In this document: in pieces, positions 25,021-35,973 of the stretch
How the letters are laid out: each line of letters begins with the position of its first letter
Position numbering within the stretch: the first letter of the stretch is position 1
The notes under the pieces: model-generated
Database searches by the model: none
What the model saw: the letters and a program-made list of their open reading frames with translations, nothing else
Told to the model about the DNA's origin: nothing
DNA from: Mesodorylaimus sp. YZB2_4
Taxonomy: Eukaryota > Nematoda > Enoplea > Dorylaimida > Dorylaimidae
DNA length: 64,000 nt
NCBI GenBank assembly: GCA_030248295.1
Contig: JASANH010001563.1
Location: 806,001 to 870,000, forward strand
Direction of reading: 5' to 3'
Position numbers and translations under genes: made by a program

Positions 25021-26320
25021 CTTGTTCAGGTCGGTATTATACCCTCATCAGGGCTCATTCTGATTCATGGGCCAGGTGGGCGCGTGCGTGCTTGGTCGGG
25101 CAGACTTGGTTGATCTGACCACTATTTCTGTTTGAGTACCTCCATTCAACTAGGCATCAGTACTGGACGGTAGGAGTAACCTTTCTGAGCTGCTCAAAAG
25201 AGGTCTTATCGTTACTTGATCGTCAGTAAGCCAGATGGGCCTGCCTTTTGAGCAATCGTCAGTCCTACCATGTGTACACGTTCTGAATACGCTGTGTGGT
25301 GTGTCCGACAAGGGAACATCGCCAACCGCCAAATCAAACTTGACATAACCAACGAATCTTATCAGTTGGTGCTGGGCAACGGCGTGTTGATAGCTCCTTA
25401 TCATTAGGGAAACAAAGAGATGCGTTTTTACGCTGACATAGAATGTACGCCCAGTAATGGACAATGAAAGACCGACAATTCAACGTACAGCTCGCCGAAT
25501 GGAAAATCAGTAAACGCAATCCTGCTGATCAAATAAGGTAACGCCTCAGCGATGTGTCCGATTTTTAACAGGACCACAAGAATCAATGCGACTCAATGAA
25601 CCAGCTAGTTCATTGAGTCGCATTGATGAGCAGACTGAGCAGACTGAGAGCATCTCCATTCAATATATAAAGTAAGGAAAAAGGCAGTCTTTAAGTCGTT
25701 GGATGGTTTTCTAATTACGGGTTTCCTTCTAGAATTTATATTTTTCTGCTCTTCTGAGCTTGGGAGAGATTACGCGAGTCATATTCCACTTCGATTTTTT
25801 GCATCTCATTGCGGTAAGCTTTCGCTAACTTCAATCGATCACTCGTGCTGGTCTGTGGAGCGATAACGGGTAGGCGGAGCGCTTGAGTCAAAGTATGGTG
25901 AAGTCATAGTATAGTCAAAGTATGAAGGAGTATGGCAAAATGGGCCAATATCGTGGAGCATCTCTAGGGTGAGATGAAGCAGGAAGAATGCATACTGTAA
26001 TGGCACTACTGGTGGGACATACCAAAATATAAGGCAAGGTAGATTCTACAGCTCTCGCTTCCAGACAGAAAACCTATAGTTCGGCAGGGCAAACCATATA
26101 GGCGGTAGCAAACTTCAGAACACAGCATCAAGAAGGTACAAAGACTTGCCACAGAGCACGCTATCGCGTTGAAAGGTTTTTGTAGCCCGGAAATATGCGA
26201 CGTGGCAGCCAGCCGTAGCATTTCTAGTTTTTTTTCCTCCGCAAGTAATCATCGGCTGATCCATCCAGTACCAGGAATGAGGGAGAACACGTCTTTCGCA
26301 AATCAGTGATCGCATCTGGC
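25021..26320. other. Intergenic, upstream of the protease
   Basis: Apart from the perfect palindrome at 25582-25627 and small direct repeats just after it (AGCAGACTG), I see no gene-like sequence. No clear promoter motif is visible before 26321. Confidence 0.4.
25582..25627. repeat. Perfect 20-bp inverted repeat with 6-base loop
   Basis: Left arm ATCAATGCGACTCAATGAAC, loop CAGCTA, right arm the exact complement in reverse. Twenty of twenty pairs match. It is not part of any gene I can see. Confidence 0.9.
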
Positions 26321-27686
26321 ATGGCTATTCAGACATGTCTATTGTTCTTCACTCTTACCATACCACCTCTTTCAACTGCCAGACCGAGTTATCCTCTCAG
26401 TAAAGCGCAGTATACTCCATCGATTGTGATCATCCTTAACGGAGTCTATCTTCAGATAACCCCTTTTGCGGTACTCGTGCAGCCAACGTCAGTAAGAAAG
26501 CAAATGGCACTTTTTCATTTCTGGTGTCCTTGAGGTACAGTCGGCGGCACATATGTGGCGCCACACTGATCACTTCGAAACATGTGCTGACTGCTGCCCA
26601 TTGCATTTGGAGTAAAGCCAAAGACCCAAAGTACGTGACGCTCTACATTGCTGATGGATGAAAGCCGGGATTCTGCAAGCAAAAGTTAAAAAAAATGGAG
26701 AGGCGTTTTCGTTAGAACATTCCTCTGGGTGGGGCCGCCTCCACCCAGATATCCTTGCTAATGATTATGGCTTTCGCGGACCCAGCCCAGTACCCAGATC
26801 TTGCTTTCTTGTACTGCAGGTCTTCTGCCATAATCGAGACGGATTCGCGCCATAACGTAAAAGACTACGAAGTGCTCATAGGCGCTGACGACTTGACTAG
26901 CCCACTCGGACCCGTGCTTTCAGTCATCAATATCAATATATCGGAAGCATATCAACCGGATGGCTATGGTATCCTGCTGTCGGACTTTGCTGTTCTCACT
27001 GTCCGCGATCCGTCTGGCGCTGTCGATCAAATGATCAGGGATAATCGATTGAATACTGTATGCCTGCCGTGGGAACCATTCTTGGTTCCACCAATGGTCA
27101 CGGCTGTTAGATACGGTACTGAATGCACTGGGTAGCACAACTATGCTATGCTACCCAGGCTGATCGCGTGAACAGCAGTTTCTGCTTTACAGAAGTCTCT
27201 CGATCAACCCTTAAGTCGCTGCATTTCAAGCCTCTAGTCTATTTGGATCGTGTGCAATGCGTTCGAGAAAGACATTTCAAGGGTGCGCCCATACCGCAGC
27301 CGGATACAATCTGCACAAATCCACCTCGTGAAGGAGTTGACATGTGCAGGGTAAGCAAACTATAAACCATATTGCAGAAGCCGCATCATTCCCCAGCTCG
27401 CTAAATCAGGGCAATATCAGCTTCCAGTTGAATTTCCAGATGGAAGCAAAAAACACATGAATTCGACTCCTTGGGATTCGTACCACCGTATCATTCTGCA
27501 TTATAGGGTGACAGCGGTGGGCCACTGATAATTCACTGGAAAGGCCGGCTCGTTCAAATTGGTCTTATCAGTAAGGGGCCGCCCGGGTGTCCTGGTGAAG
27601 ACACGTGGCCCACACTGTCGACCTACGTCTGTCATCCACTGCACGCCAGATGGATCAAGTCAGCTCATGTCTTCTTTCGACGTTGA
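26321..27686 (+). CDS. Secreted trypsin-like serine protease (S1 family)
   Basis: Five exons (26321-26487, 26541-26630, 26820-27115, 27193-27350, 27507-27686) give 296 residues. A signal peptide (MAIQTCLLFFTLTIPPLSTA) is followed by a short pro-region. Catalytic His is in VLTAAHC, Asp in LLSDFAVL and Ser in CRGDSGGPL, so the triad is complete. The residue six before the Ser is Asp, which predicts cleavage after Arg or Lys. The usual activation site (Arg then IVGG) is missing: the region reads SIVIILNGVYLQITPFAVLV, so activation or the mature N-terminus must be unusual, or the first exon differs. The signal peptide implies export, for digestion or extracellular processing. All splice phases agree. 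Confidence 0.85.
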
Positions 27687-28515
27687 AGCTTATAAAACAG
27701 TCTTTTTTCCAGAACAGTCTTACAACATGGGTAATTTAAGCGTGCTGCGTGGCCAGAAATCATAACGACCGCTATTCTGGGGAAGTCAATGACGGCATTA
27801 TGTATAATCAACAAACTATATCTTTTTTGCAGTGTCTTCGAAAAAAAAGGACTGTAGTGTATTACAGGACTGTAAATCATAGTTGTTGGCACTTTATTAC
27901 ATTGAGAAGCATACTAACATGGGTGGTCTCTGAGGCGCATAGTCTGGTTCAAAGAGGCATTGTGCGCGAGTGGACTCCTTCTTAGCCTGAGACCACCACC
28001 ACTGACGCCGTTCTGTCTCAAAGACACCAATAGAGTGTGACGTATTCGCGCTGTACTTTATTCGCCCACTCTCTCATTCAACTCAGTTCCCCTTCTACTG
28101 CCATGTACTCTACAAAATTCACCTTTGAACACCGGCCTAAGCTTGTATCCAAGACGATTTTTGCGCGTGGGCTTACTATAAGCTCGGTTGCCTCTGGCAA
28201 GTCATCTGAGTAATGGCGTTTTGTGCTTCCAGAAACATAGCGCCGCATACCTCAACTTACCGTGTGTCGTAATCAGTAATGATCTTGGCGCCTGGTCCGT
28301 GTTCATGCATGTTTCCAGTGCCTCCGCCTGATCCTTCAGGTGTCTAAATAAAAGAGTATTCTGTTGATTCTGTTGGCGCCGACTCCATAGTGACCATCGA
28401 CCCGCCAGCTACATGCGGCCATAAAGACTTGGAGTGCCCAACGACGAGAACGCTGTGTGCAAGTGGTTGTGTCTTGCTAAAGTCGAGTCGAAGGTTTCGA
28501 AAATCTGGCCTAATC
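27687..28515. other. Intergenic, no gene recognised
   Basis: Short frames only. The stretch 28320-28500 runs in open frame into the next gene but shows no splice or family support. Confidence 0.4.
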
Positions 28516-29078
28516 ATGAATAGGAATTGCATTCTTTCCTTCTTTCTCATTTCGTTACTCATAGCTTTCTCGGCATTTCTCGTCCAGGCTATGCCATCGT
28601 CCGCTGAGCATTCTCCCTCGGGTGGTGGCGGAGATGAGAACTCTAAGCCTAAGCACGACGAGAGCATGGACAAGAACCATACTGATGCCGCGATGACTTC
28701 TTGCTCCGGATTTCAAACGTGCTATTGGTATAACCACTCACTCGCGGACATGCCCTACATGTGAGTTACGGAACCTGCTGGATGTCAGTGACCTGACTGT
28801 CTTATCCTTTCAGGTGCAACTGCACTCAAGTTTGTTGCGCCAAGGATAACGACTTCTCAACGTTTGGCATGTGTTGTGACCCAATGCGGAAAATGCCTGC
28901 TCGTCCTTTTTGGTAAAATTCTTGCACCTGGTCTCTTTCCCAGTCGTATCATCCTTCCACTTTTAGGATCATCGGAGTCGTTTTCGTTCTGACATTGGTA
29001 GCGGGCATAGGAGCCGGGTTATTTTATCGTTACAAGAAGATGAGAGCGCAGCAACAAACGACACCGATGGGTTCTTGA
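28516..29078 (+). CDS. Small cysteine-rich one-pass membrane protein, member 1 of a tandem pair
   Basis: Three exons (28516-28760, 28814-28912, 28967-29078), about 151 residues. A signal peptide (residues 1-25, FLISLLIAFSAFLVQA) precedes a Gly/Ser/Lys/Asp-rich spacer and a compact luminal cysteine module: CYWYN, then CNCTQVCC, then GMCCD. A membrane helix (IIGVVFVLTLVAGIGAGLF) and a short basic, Gln-rich tail end the protein. The layout recalls the Shisa/WBP1/VOPP1 six-cysteine adaptors, but the CCG core is absent, so the family label is tentative. The next gene has the same CxCxQVCC motif directly before a helix, pointing to a local duplication. Role unknown. Confidence 0.65.
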
Positions 29079-29550
29079 AATGTACTCATTAGCAAGTCGG
29101 GTGATAGATCAAAATCGGGTTTAGTGATTACGATTAGTGGACTTCCACGTGCATTGATTGATAACGATTCGATTACTTGGCCTTTCTGCTGGATGGTTTG
29201 CCTTGACTGTACTAAACTTGTTAGATTTGAGCCCCTTGTCATTGCTGTCATGACTTACGCCTAAGGGCTCGTCCATACGCCTACCTAGACCTGCTTCCAA
29301 TCTCCCACACTTACACGTCATATCACCCAGCTCTTATCACTAAGCAGAAAGCAAGACCTTTCTTTATTTAGGTCTGTCTCTGTACAGTGTATGGCCCCTC
29401 ATTTGCACTCTGTATTGACAACGCGACCTTGTCACCACAGCAATACTGTTGGCCATGTCACCAGCACATTGATTCACCGCACATGTGACGTGTGCATTTT
29501 TGATGCAGATTTTGTCCAGTTCATAAACTTTGCCTTCCTTTCCGATTTGA

Positions 29551-29556
29551 AATAAA
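29551..29556 (+). promoter_or_regulatory. Polyadenylation signal candidate
   Basis: Perfect AATAAA about 470 bases after the stop of member 1 and just before the candidate first exon of member 2. Confidence 0.35.
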
Positions 29557-29571
29557 TGCTACGTTCTTATC

Positions 29572-30359
29572 ATGAAGCTCAGGCCACTGATCACCGCTTG
29601 CCCCGCCGTACTGTGCACTTGGGCCAACCATAACGAAACTAGGGAATGGATTACGTAAGACCCTAAATGACTAAGGTAACCGTTGTCTTATCTTGCTTAT
29701 GCGGTTGTCACAGTACATTCAGTAGTGTCTGCTCTAAAAATGAGTGACTGGAGGAGCTCTCGCAGTAAGTTTGAAACTCTTGCAGCCACCAGGTCTTCCG
29801 AAAATTGTTTGCGGCTAAAGCATCACCCTTGACGGCATAGTGCAGTGGATCACTTTCAGGCTTCTGCGTAAAGCTTTTGTAATGGCGCACCTGCACGCTC
29901 AATAGCCCTTGTTTCAGGAAGAAAGGTTTCCGTAGCTGGTTAGACAGGGGCTTATAGACACTACTCGCCCTCTGACGTATCTGCCTGATACAGCACCCTA
30001 TGCGCAGATGCCCATGTCATCAAGTCTGCTGCAACTACACGTGTTGCCAAAAGGACATCTCGCTCCCCAAACATAGTATATGGCATATCTGGTATGATCC
30101 ATAGCTGCTTATCTCAGCAATCCTCTACAAGCATACTTACCCTTTCAGGCTCATAGTAGCCATCGTCATTGTCACGCTCATCACATTCTCACTCGTTTAT
30201 TGGCGATGTAAGAGATCGAGATTCAAGCCCAATGCCTCATCCTTGCAAAGTGATCGCTCGACGGCATCAAGTGCACTTCACTCAGTGTCGCTTCAAAGTT
30301 GGTTTTATAGGTCCGTCCCAAAAATGTGGTGCAGTAGTCCGAGGCCTTCTCTACAATGA
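29572..30359 (+). CDS. Small cysteine-rich one-pass membrane protein, member 2 (5' part uncertain)
   Basis: Two well-supported exons, 29994-30091 and 30149-30359, encode MRRCPCHQVCCNYTCCQKD, a short linker with IWHIW, a membrane helix (LIVAIVIVTLITFSLVYW) and a Ser-rich tail after CKRSRFK. The intron falls in the TGG codon at the start of the helix, exactly where member 1 has one. A possible first exon at 29572-29654 (MKLRPLITACPAVLCTW, signal-like, GTAAGA donor) is out of phase with 29994 by itself, so an intermediate exon must exist or that start is wrong. Function unknown. Confidence 0.5.
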
Positions 30360-31244
30360 TACTTCAAGTTTAGATATGAAAGCCGATGAAAGAGGACAGT
30401 TCCAACAAGGACGATTCGAAAGACGAAAAAAATCACTGAATCAGACGGCATTGCAGTGAAGTGAGCGAAAGTAGATCTAGAGAATGGGACAAAAGATAAC
30501 ACTTGTTTTCTTCACTGCATGTACAGTACTCCATTTTTACCACATGGAAAGCACTGAAATCGTGGATTACGTATGCGATAGAAAAAAATCCATAAAATCA
30601 CATCTATGTTTATGTGGAAAGCATATAGCGAAGACTCTCTGAAGACAGTTAGCCAGTCGATCATTACCCACGTAAATTTCGGCCTAAACCTACGTGTACC
30701 CTAATCATAAGATCATAGGATCAGAGGATCATAGGATTGTCAGTGTGCATGTAACGTTATTAGCCAGAAACCAGTGCCTTCTGTACTCTCGTTATGCGCA
30801 TTGCTGTTTTATTTACTTTTGCCTGGTCGGTGAAAGACAGCAGTTGCAGCAAGGAGGATTCTAGAGACGATCAAAATCCTTGACTACCGACTGTACTGCA
30901 CTGAACTACGGGTGAGACAGAAGGTGTCGCATTGCTTCTTTCTGACAACAGCGAACAGTCGCTCGACTTGTACTACGCTTATGCCTTGCATGTGCATTAC
31001 GTACAGAGTTCTTTGAAGTCGATCATGTCGATGTTTTAGATTTCATGCCTCAGACCTCGACGCAGTCCAATCATGTTCTTATCCATGACACACCTATGAC
31101 ATGGACATACTCTTTTTTAGACAAGACACGACATGATTGGAAAACTTATCAGAATCATCCCTCTATAGCGGCACTGTTTGAGCATATTCATCCCGTTTAT
31201 CCATATTTCATCATAATCAAAAGAGTTAGCAAACTGTAATCACA
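30360..31244. other. Intergenic, no gene recognised
   Basis: Includes an imperfect ATCATAGGATCA direct repeat near 30710-30740. Nothing else stands out. Confidence 0.4.
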
Positions 31245-32706
31245 TTATTCCGCTACTTCTTCCCACGGATGCATTGGCACGACGAATTTGGTGTCATCCA
31301 GAAAAAGGAAATGGCACGACTCGAATTCCATGAAGTACCTTGAAACGAGAAACAAGGCCATTCTTTGACGAGAGACTAGATCGAAGTCTGACCCGAGTAT
31401 CATCGGGAACACGGCCTCTGCACATTCGTCCTCTTCCCCGAGGTGGTTCTGCAGCTCTACTCCGTACAAGTACTCCATCAACACGGCCACGATCCACTCG
31501 TCCCTCTCCACTCCGAACCACTCGGACAACTCGTCTCGTCTGCTCTCATCGGCTGCCAAGAACGAGTCGACGACTCCGTCCACCATGGCGTCATTGAAAA
31601 TGGCGGGGTATCGAGACGCCAGCATGGTCTTCAATAGCCAATTGGCCCGATTCGTGGCCCGCATGTTGGTCAAGTCCGAACTCATGATGTCATCGCTGGA
31701 TCGTCGTATCAGCAAGACGGGGCCGTGATAGTGTATCAGCTGCTGGGCGTTGTTCAGATTCCAGTACAGTCGGACTGCGCGAACGAGCAGCGATTGCACT
31801 GTGCCGGGTGACCAACGCAGGGCCAACGGGAGGATGTCGTCGAATGTGGCGTCCAGGATCAAGCCTCGAATGTTAGGGTAGTTCATGGCCGCCCACGTGC
31901 CCGTGTAGCCCCCGATGGACCACGCGTAGATGACAATGTCCGACTCGTTCCAGCCCAGGCTAAACAAGGCGAACTGGACCACGACGTCGACGGCGGCTGC
32001 TTCTTCCGGCGGCCATGGCTGACCCGTGCTGCAGCCGAAACCGGGGTGGTTCCACATCAGCACCGAATAACCGGCGTCCAACGGAACCCGCGAAGAACCT
32101 ATTTCGTAGAACCCGCAGTTTCCTTCGCATGAAATCACCTGAAACGAAGAGGCGAGACCAGAGTATCACGAGACCTCGATGAAAAAGGAAGAGTAACCTA
32201 CGAACCAGGCATAAGTTTGAAAGTATTAACAATAAGAGGAACGCCACCCGCATAAGACGGACAAGTGGCCTGCTGGGTTATACGATGAGTCACTACCGGC
32301 GAGTCCCCAGTACGGCACAATCCACGCAACGCTCGCTTACCAAGATGTTGCCCTTTGGAAAGTGTTGGGAATTACGGCGATCGACGAACATGGAATCGAT
32401 CATGTTCCCAGTACGAGTCGTCAATCGAAACCGTTTTCCGCGCAAATTCTGCATTAAATACTTCCTTCCCAAATTTACCGACTGGATGTCCGGCAACTGA
32501 AACATGCGCCCCGTGAATGAAGTGGCCACGGTTCCTGGATAGATGAGCGGGAGAAGAATAACTGATATGCCTCCGATCACTTTCCTCTTCACAAAACTGT
32601 CGGCTGCACCCGTTTCGACAGCTGGTAATTGGTGTCTTGGTGGAATCGGATTGCCTTCGGGATCAGTTTCGGTCCATCGATAATGTCCGCTATATGCCAT
32701 TGCCAT
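31245..32706 (-). CDS. ABHD16A: ABHD16-type alpha/beta hydrolase, copy 2 (inverted)
   Basis: Minus-strand exons 32706-32341 and 32138-31245, about 420 residues. It has the same catalytic blocks as copy 1 (CEGNCGFYE, AWSIGG, FESCH) but an intact C-terminus, FVVPMHPWEEVAE. The second exon and the intron are almost base-for-base the same as copy 1. The first about 77 residues differ at many sites (TETDPEGNPIPPRHQLP here, TDTDPDGNPVPPRRYLP there), and the IQSVNL join marks where identity begins. The frame is open for some 20 codons upstream of the ATG at 32706, so the true start may be earlier. Probably the functional one of the pair, because its end matches the family better. Confidence 0.85.
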
Positions 32707-33014
32707 TGGGGGATCGCCGACTTGGTATCGATTATGAATCCGCGCCGCTGTTCTTCTTTAAGTGAATTGTAGTCGATTGAGACATGAAGAGAATATGTTC
32801 CTCCAAAGAGCAGGCCACTACTGTGCACTGCTAAGCCTGTGCTCCAAACCATCTTTACGCTGCTGCTTGAAGCGATAACTGATGGACTGGACACGAGTCC
32901 GAATTGCCACACTTCGAAGCATTTATGTTGATAGACATCAAGGTTTACAGCACGAGACATCCACTCTGTGGTTCCAATAAAGTTGGACTGTGCGAGTGAG
33001 CAATGGTCGTACTT

Positions 33015-33110
33015 TGCTGGGTGACCCGTGCAGTGCAACCACAGCTCGGTGAGTCCAACAAAAGGATATCATCGAATGTAGCGTCCAGGATCAAGCCTCG
33101 AAGGTTCTCG
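33015..33110 (-). pseudogene. Fragment of a third ABHD16 copy
   Basis: Reverse strand encodes LRGLILDATFDDIL followed by a decayed continuation, matching an internal piece of the hydrolase (the strand just after the nucleophile elbow). It sits upstream of the start of copy 2, out of place and without the rest of the gene. Confidence 0.7.
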
Positions 33111-33570
33111 AGCTGACTTGTGTGTTCTTGGCTTGACATTTATCTTAAAACTAGTGGGACCCACTTTGTTGGTCCAGCTCGCAATCCAATCGCTCCATGG
33201 TGATGCCACGCTCAGGTGGCATCAAAGGTGTGTTATAATTAGGACCCCATATCTCTGCATGTGGCGTCGCATAAGGGTGAGTTTTAAATGCCCTTGCGCT
33301 TGAATATTGGGTACCCTCAAGTGCCCATACCTGTGCATGGCGATGTGGTAAATTATGAACATGAATGATGTGTATGGGAACATCTCTTCAGTGGGGCTTC
33401 TATACGCATGTATTGTTCGCTTACGCTTCATTATCATCACAGTTTTTTTTCACAGCGGGGTATATCAGATCGTACCTTACGAGAGCAATGAAGAGCTATT
33501 CGAGTATGTTTTATTCCTCAATGTGAGCTATGAATGATATTGCAGAGACGCTCCCTCGCACGCCCATCTG

Positions 33571-34372
33571 TTGGCGCTATGACGCTAGGCCGCAGACATT
33601 AGGACGCGGCGACTTTAGGACGCAGACATTAGGACTCGGACAATCTACCGCGGCCACTGGACTCAAGACAATAGGACGCAGTTCCTGCGTCGTTGCACCT
33701 GGCTCGACCTTATCTTCCAACTGGTTGTGCATAGATGATCTTAGGCCTCCCTCTTTCATTTCTGGTTTATTTGTTTGCGTGATCTGCTGGCATCATTGCC
33801 AGTGCCCCCACGATTATCATAATCGGAGATCAGAGCCTGCAGCCTTTTATTCAACTGCTCGCGCGTTTTCTTTGAGTAAACTGGAATGACTTCTCCAGCT
33901 ATGAGCCTCTGACACCTCGCTCTCATCAACGATTCTTCCAATATCAGGGCGTCAACCAGGCGGTAAATGGTGCGATGCTACAGGCAGGCCCAGACACTCG
34001 CCTGGTCCAAGGACGAAGAAGACGGACCTTAAATGTTTCGCAAGGAAGAAAACTGCTTCGCCAAAATCTGCAGCTGCGATACTGGTGAATTCTCCGAGGC
34101 CCTGCTGCCTAAATGTATATATTCTCTTTTAAAATTGATTGCCAGTGTTAGGCCGTTCAAAGTCGTAACGTCACATGCACATTAGGGAAAAAATTATGGT
34201 AGGGAAACGACTAATAATAAGTGAGGTAATCGTCACAAGACCGCAGGAACTGCGTGCATTTTCTTGCGTCCTAACGGCTGCGTCCTGAAGTCGCCGCGTC
34301 CTATTGTCTTGCGCCCTGACGTCCGCGTCCTAATGTATGCGGCCTAGTGTATTGCAGCCTAATGTCGATTCT
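33571..34372. mobile_element. Non-autonomous DNA transposon with long TIRs and an 8-bp target duplication
   Basis: Terminal regions of about 120 bases are inverted relative to each other. Both are built from repeated units such as ACATTAGGACGC and GACAATAGGACGC, ending inward at GCAGTTCCTGCG. Direct repeats of CCCATCTG flank the ends (33563-33570 and 34373-34380). An 8-bp duplication fits hAT, P or related superfamilies (MULEs usually give 9). The outermost bases of the two ends do not match well. A 61-residue minus-strand frame at 33756-33941 inside is unrecognised; there is no transposase. Confidence 0.65.
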
Positions 34373-34380
34373 CCCATCTG

Positions 34381-34980
34381 TAAGGTGAGGATGTCCTATA
34401 AACGTTCAAGGCTCAAGGGTTCCACATTCACGCTGGTCAGATTTGTTTATTGCAGTGTTGATACCTGATAAGTCTTTACAGTCTTCTCATAACGCCGTGA
34501 GTACGCCTGCCATGTTTACGTGGAACCTGGCCTGCAGTATAGTGTACTGTAGCTCGCAAAAAGCTGCAAGTGTCCCGTGTCACGAGGTGCTTGATTGTTT
34601 CAAAAGAAGTACGAGAGTCACACGCGCATGCAGATACAGCTCGCCTATAAGCGGGAGCTATGAAACAAAGTCTAGCTAATACGAGAGAGTACTGACTATA
34701 TTTACTTCAGGACTCATCACCCTCGCCCATCTGTCTCCTTCTGTTTGTGCCAACTCATTTTTTGCATTGATCTTTCTAGAAGCGCTCTTGTTTACTTCTA
34801 CTCGAACCTCACCAATCGTAGTCAGGAAACTCCCGTTCCTCACAGCATGCCGCTTAAGAATAGCTTTGGCGCAGGCCCAGTGCCAACACGCGGGTCTTGT
34901 TTATGCTCTAGCCCAGACATGTTTCCTTGGCAAGCTTCTTGAGACACGAGTTCCACTATCCTCCTCACGGAATGGCAAGG
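34381..34980. other. Intergenic, upstream of the small acidic gene
   Basis: No gene recognised; the region ends at the TATA box at 34982. Confidence 0.4.
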
Positions 34981-34981
34981 G

Positions 34982-34990
34982 TATATAAAG
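34982..34990 (+). promoter_or_regulatory. TATA box
   Basis: TATATAAAG followed by GCCC, about 75-80 bases before the ATG at 35064. This spacing suits a transcription start near 35012 and a short leader. Confidence 0.6.
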
Positions 34991-35063
34991 GCCCTGGTTA
35001 AAAGGGAACGGCAATCATAAAGATCTGCTTTGATACTGTTTAACTCATCATCACCTTGTCACA

Positions 35064-35479
35064 ATGTCTGTGCACGGAGTGCGAGATACTTATTTTACAG
35101 AACATGGTTCCATCAGTCACGATCAGAAGAGCGAGGAGGCGCCATTTGATCAGGCGGTAAGTGTCGTAAGTGACTCCCTATGTAGGTACTGTGAATAAGG
35201 CACAGATACAGTATCGCTCCTAGCGTCCTACATGATCCCATTATTGCTCATAGTGGTGGCCAGATCCACTCTTTAATTTGATTGTTCATTGGTCTTCAGG
35301 GCTCCCCAGAAGCGGATAAGATGCCTGAAGCTCGCGGCGAAGATCCTGAAATGGACTTCAACGCCACGACAGAAGCGCTCTACGAGGACGTTGGTGAGCA
35401 TCGACGTCTGTCAGATGCCTTCTACGACACAGCTCGTCGCTTGTCGGAGCCAGATACATTTGACTCCCTCTTCACTTGA
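35064..35479 (+). CDS. Small acidic protein of unknown function
   Basis: Two exons, 35064-35156 and 35300-35479, join in phase 0 to give 90 residues. The protein is hydrophilic and acidic (QKSEEAPFDQ, EARGEDPEMDF, EALYEDVGEHRR), with no signal peptide or membrane segment. The GTAAGT donor and TCTTCAG acceptor are good, and a TATA box lies at the expected distance, so transcription is likely. I recognise no domain. Confidence 0.6.
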
Positions 35480-35973
35480 ATACGAGACTAAGGGCTGCAG
35501 TCGATATGGACAGAATTTTGTGATCATGTGTGTGACGTAGACTTTTACAACTACTGTAGTCGGTGTTCTCCTGCACATATTTGTCTCGTAATTCGTAGTA
35601 CGTAATTGTGTGTCATTTTTATAGCGGTGTACGACTCATGACAGAAATGAGGAAAAACAAACATTTGACTGCACTCTGAACTCCTTCTATATCAAGTTAA
35701 AAAAACCAACTTAGGTATCCAACTGCATTTAAATTTACCGGAATTACAAGCACTTTACTGCAAGCTGTCTGCAATATGCGCCAATGTAGAACGGGCGTAC
35801 TGTAAACGCTACGCACTAACTCGAGTTGGCTTTTGTCTCCTTTCGGGTCAATTAACTGACAACTTTTCAGTAAGATTATTTGTTGATCTCAATCGAAATC
35901 TTTGTTTTTATCGCTAGTTGTCATCGCTTTTAGATTAACACTCCAGGTTTTCTTCCTTTTCCCAACCTGAACA

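Noticed and set aside
29572-29654. Confirmed first exon of the second cysteine-rich gene
   Set aside because: Signal-peptide-like and with a good donor, but joining it directly to 29994 gives a non-cysteine frame, so I left it as a candidate only.
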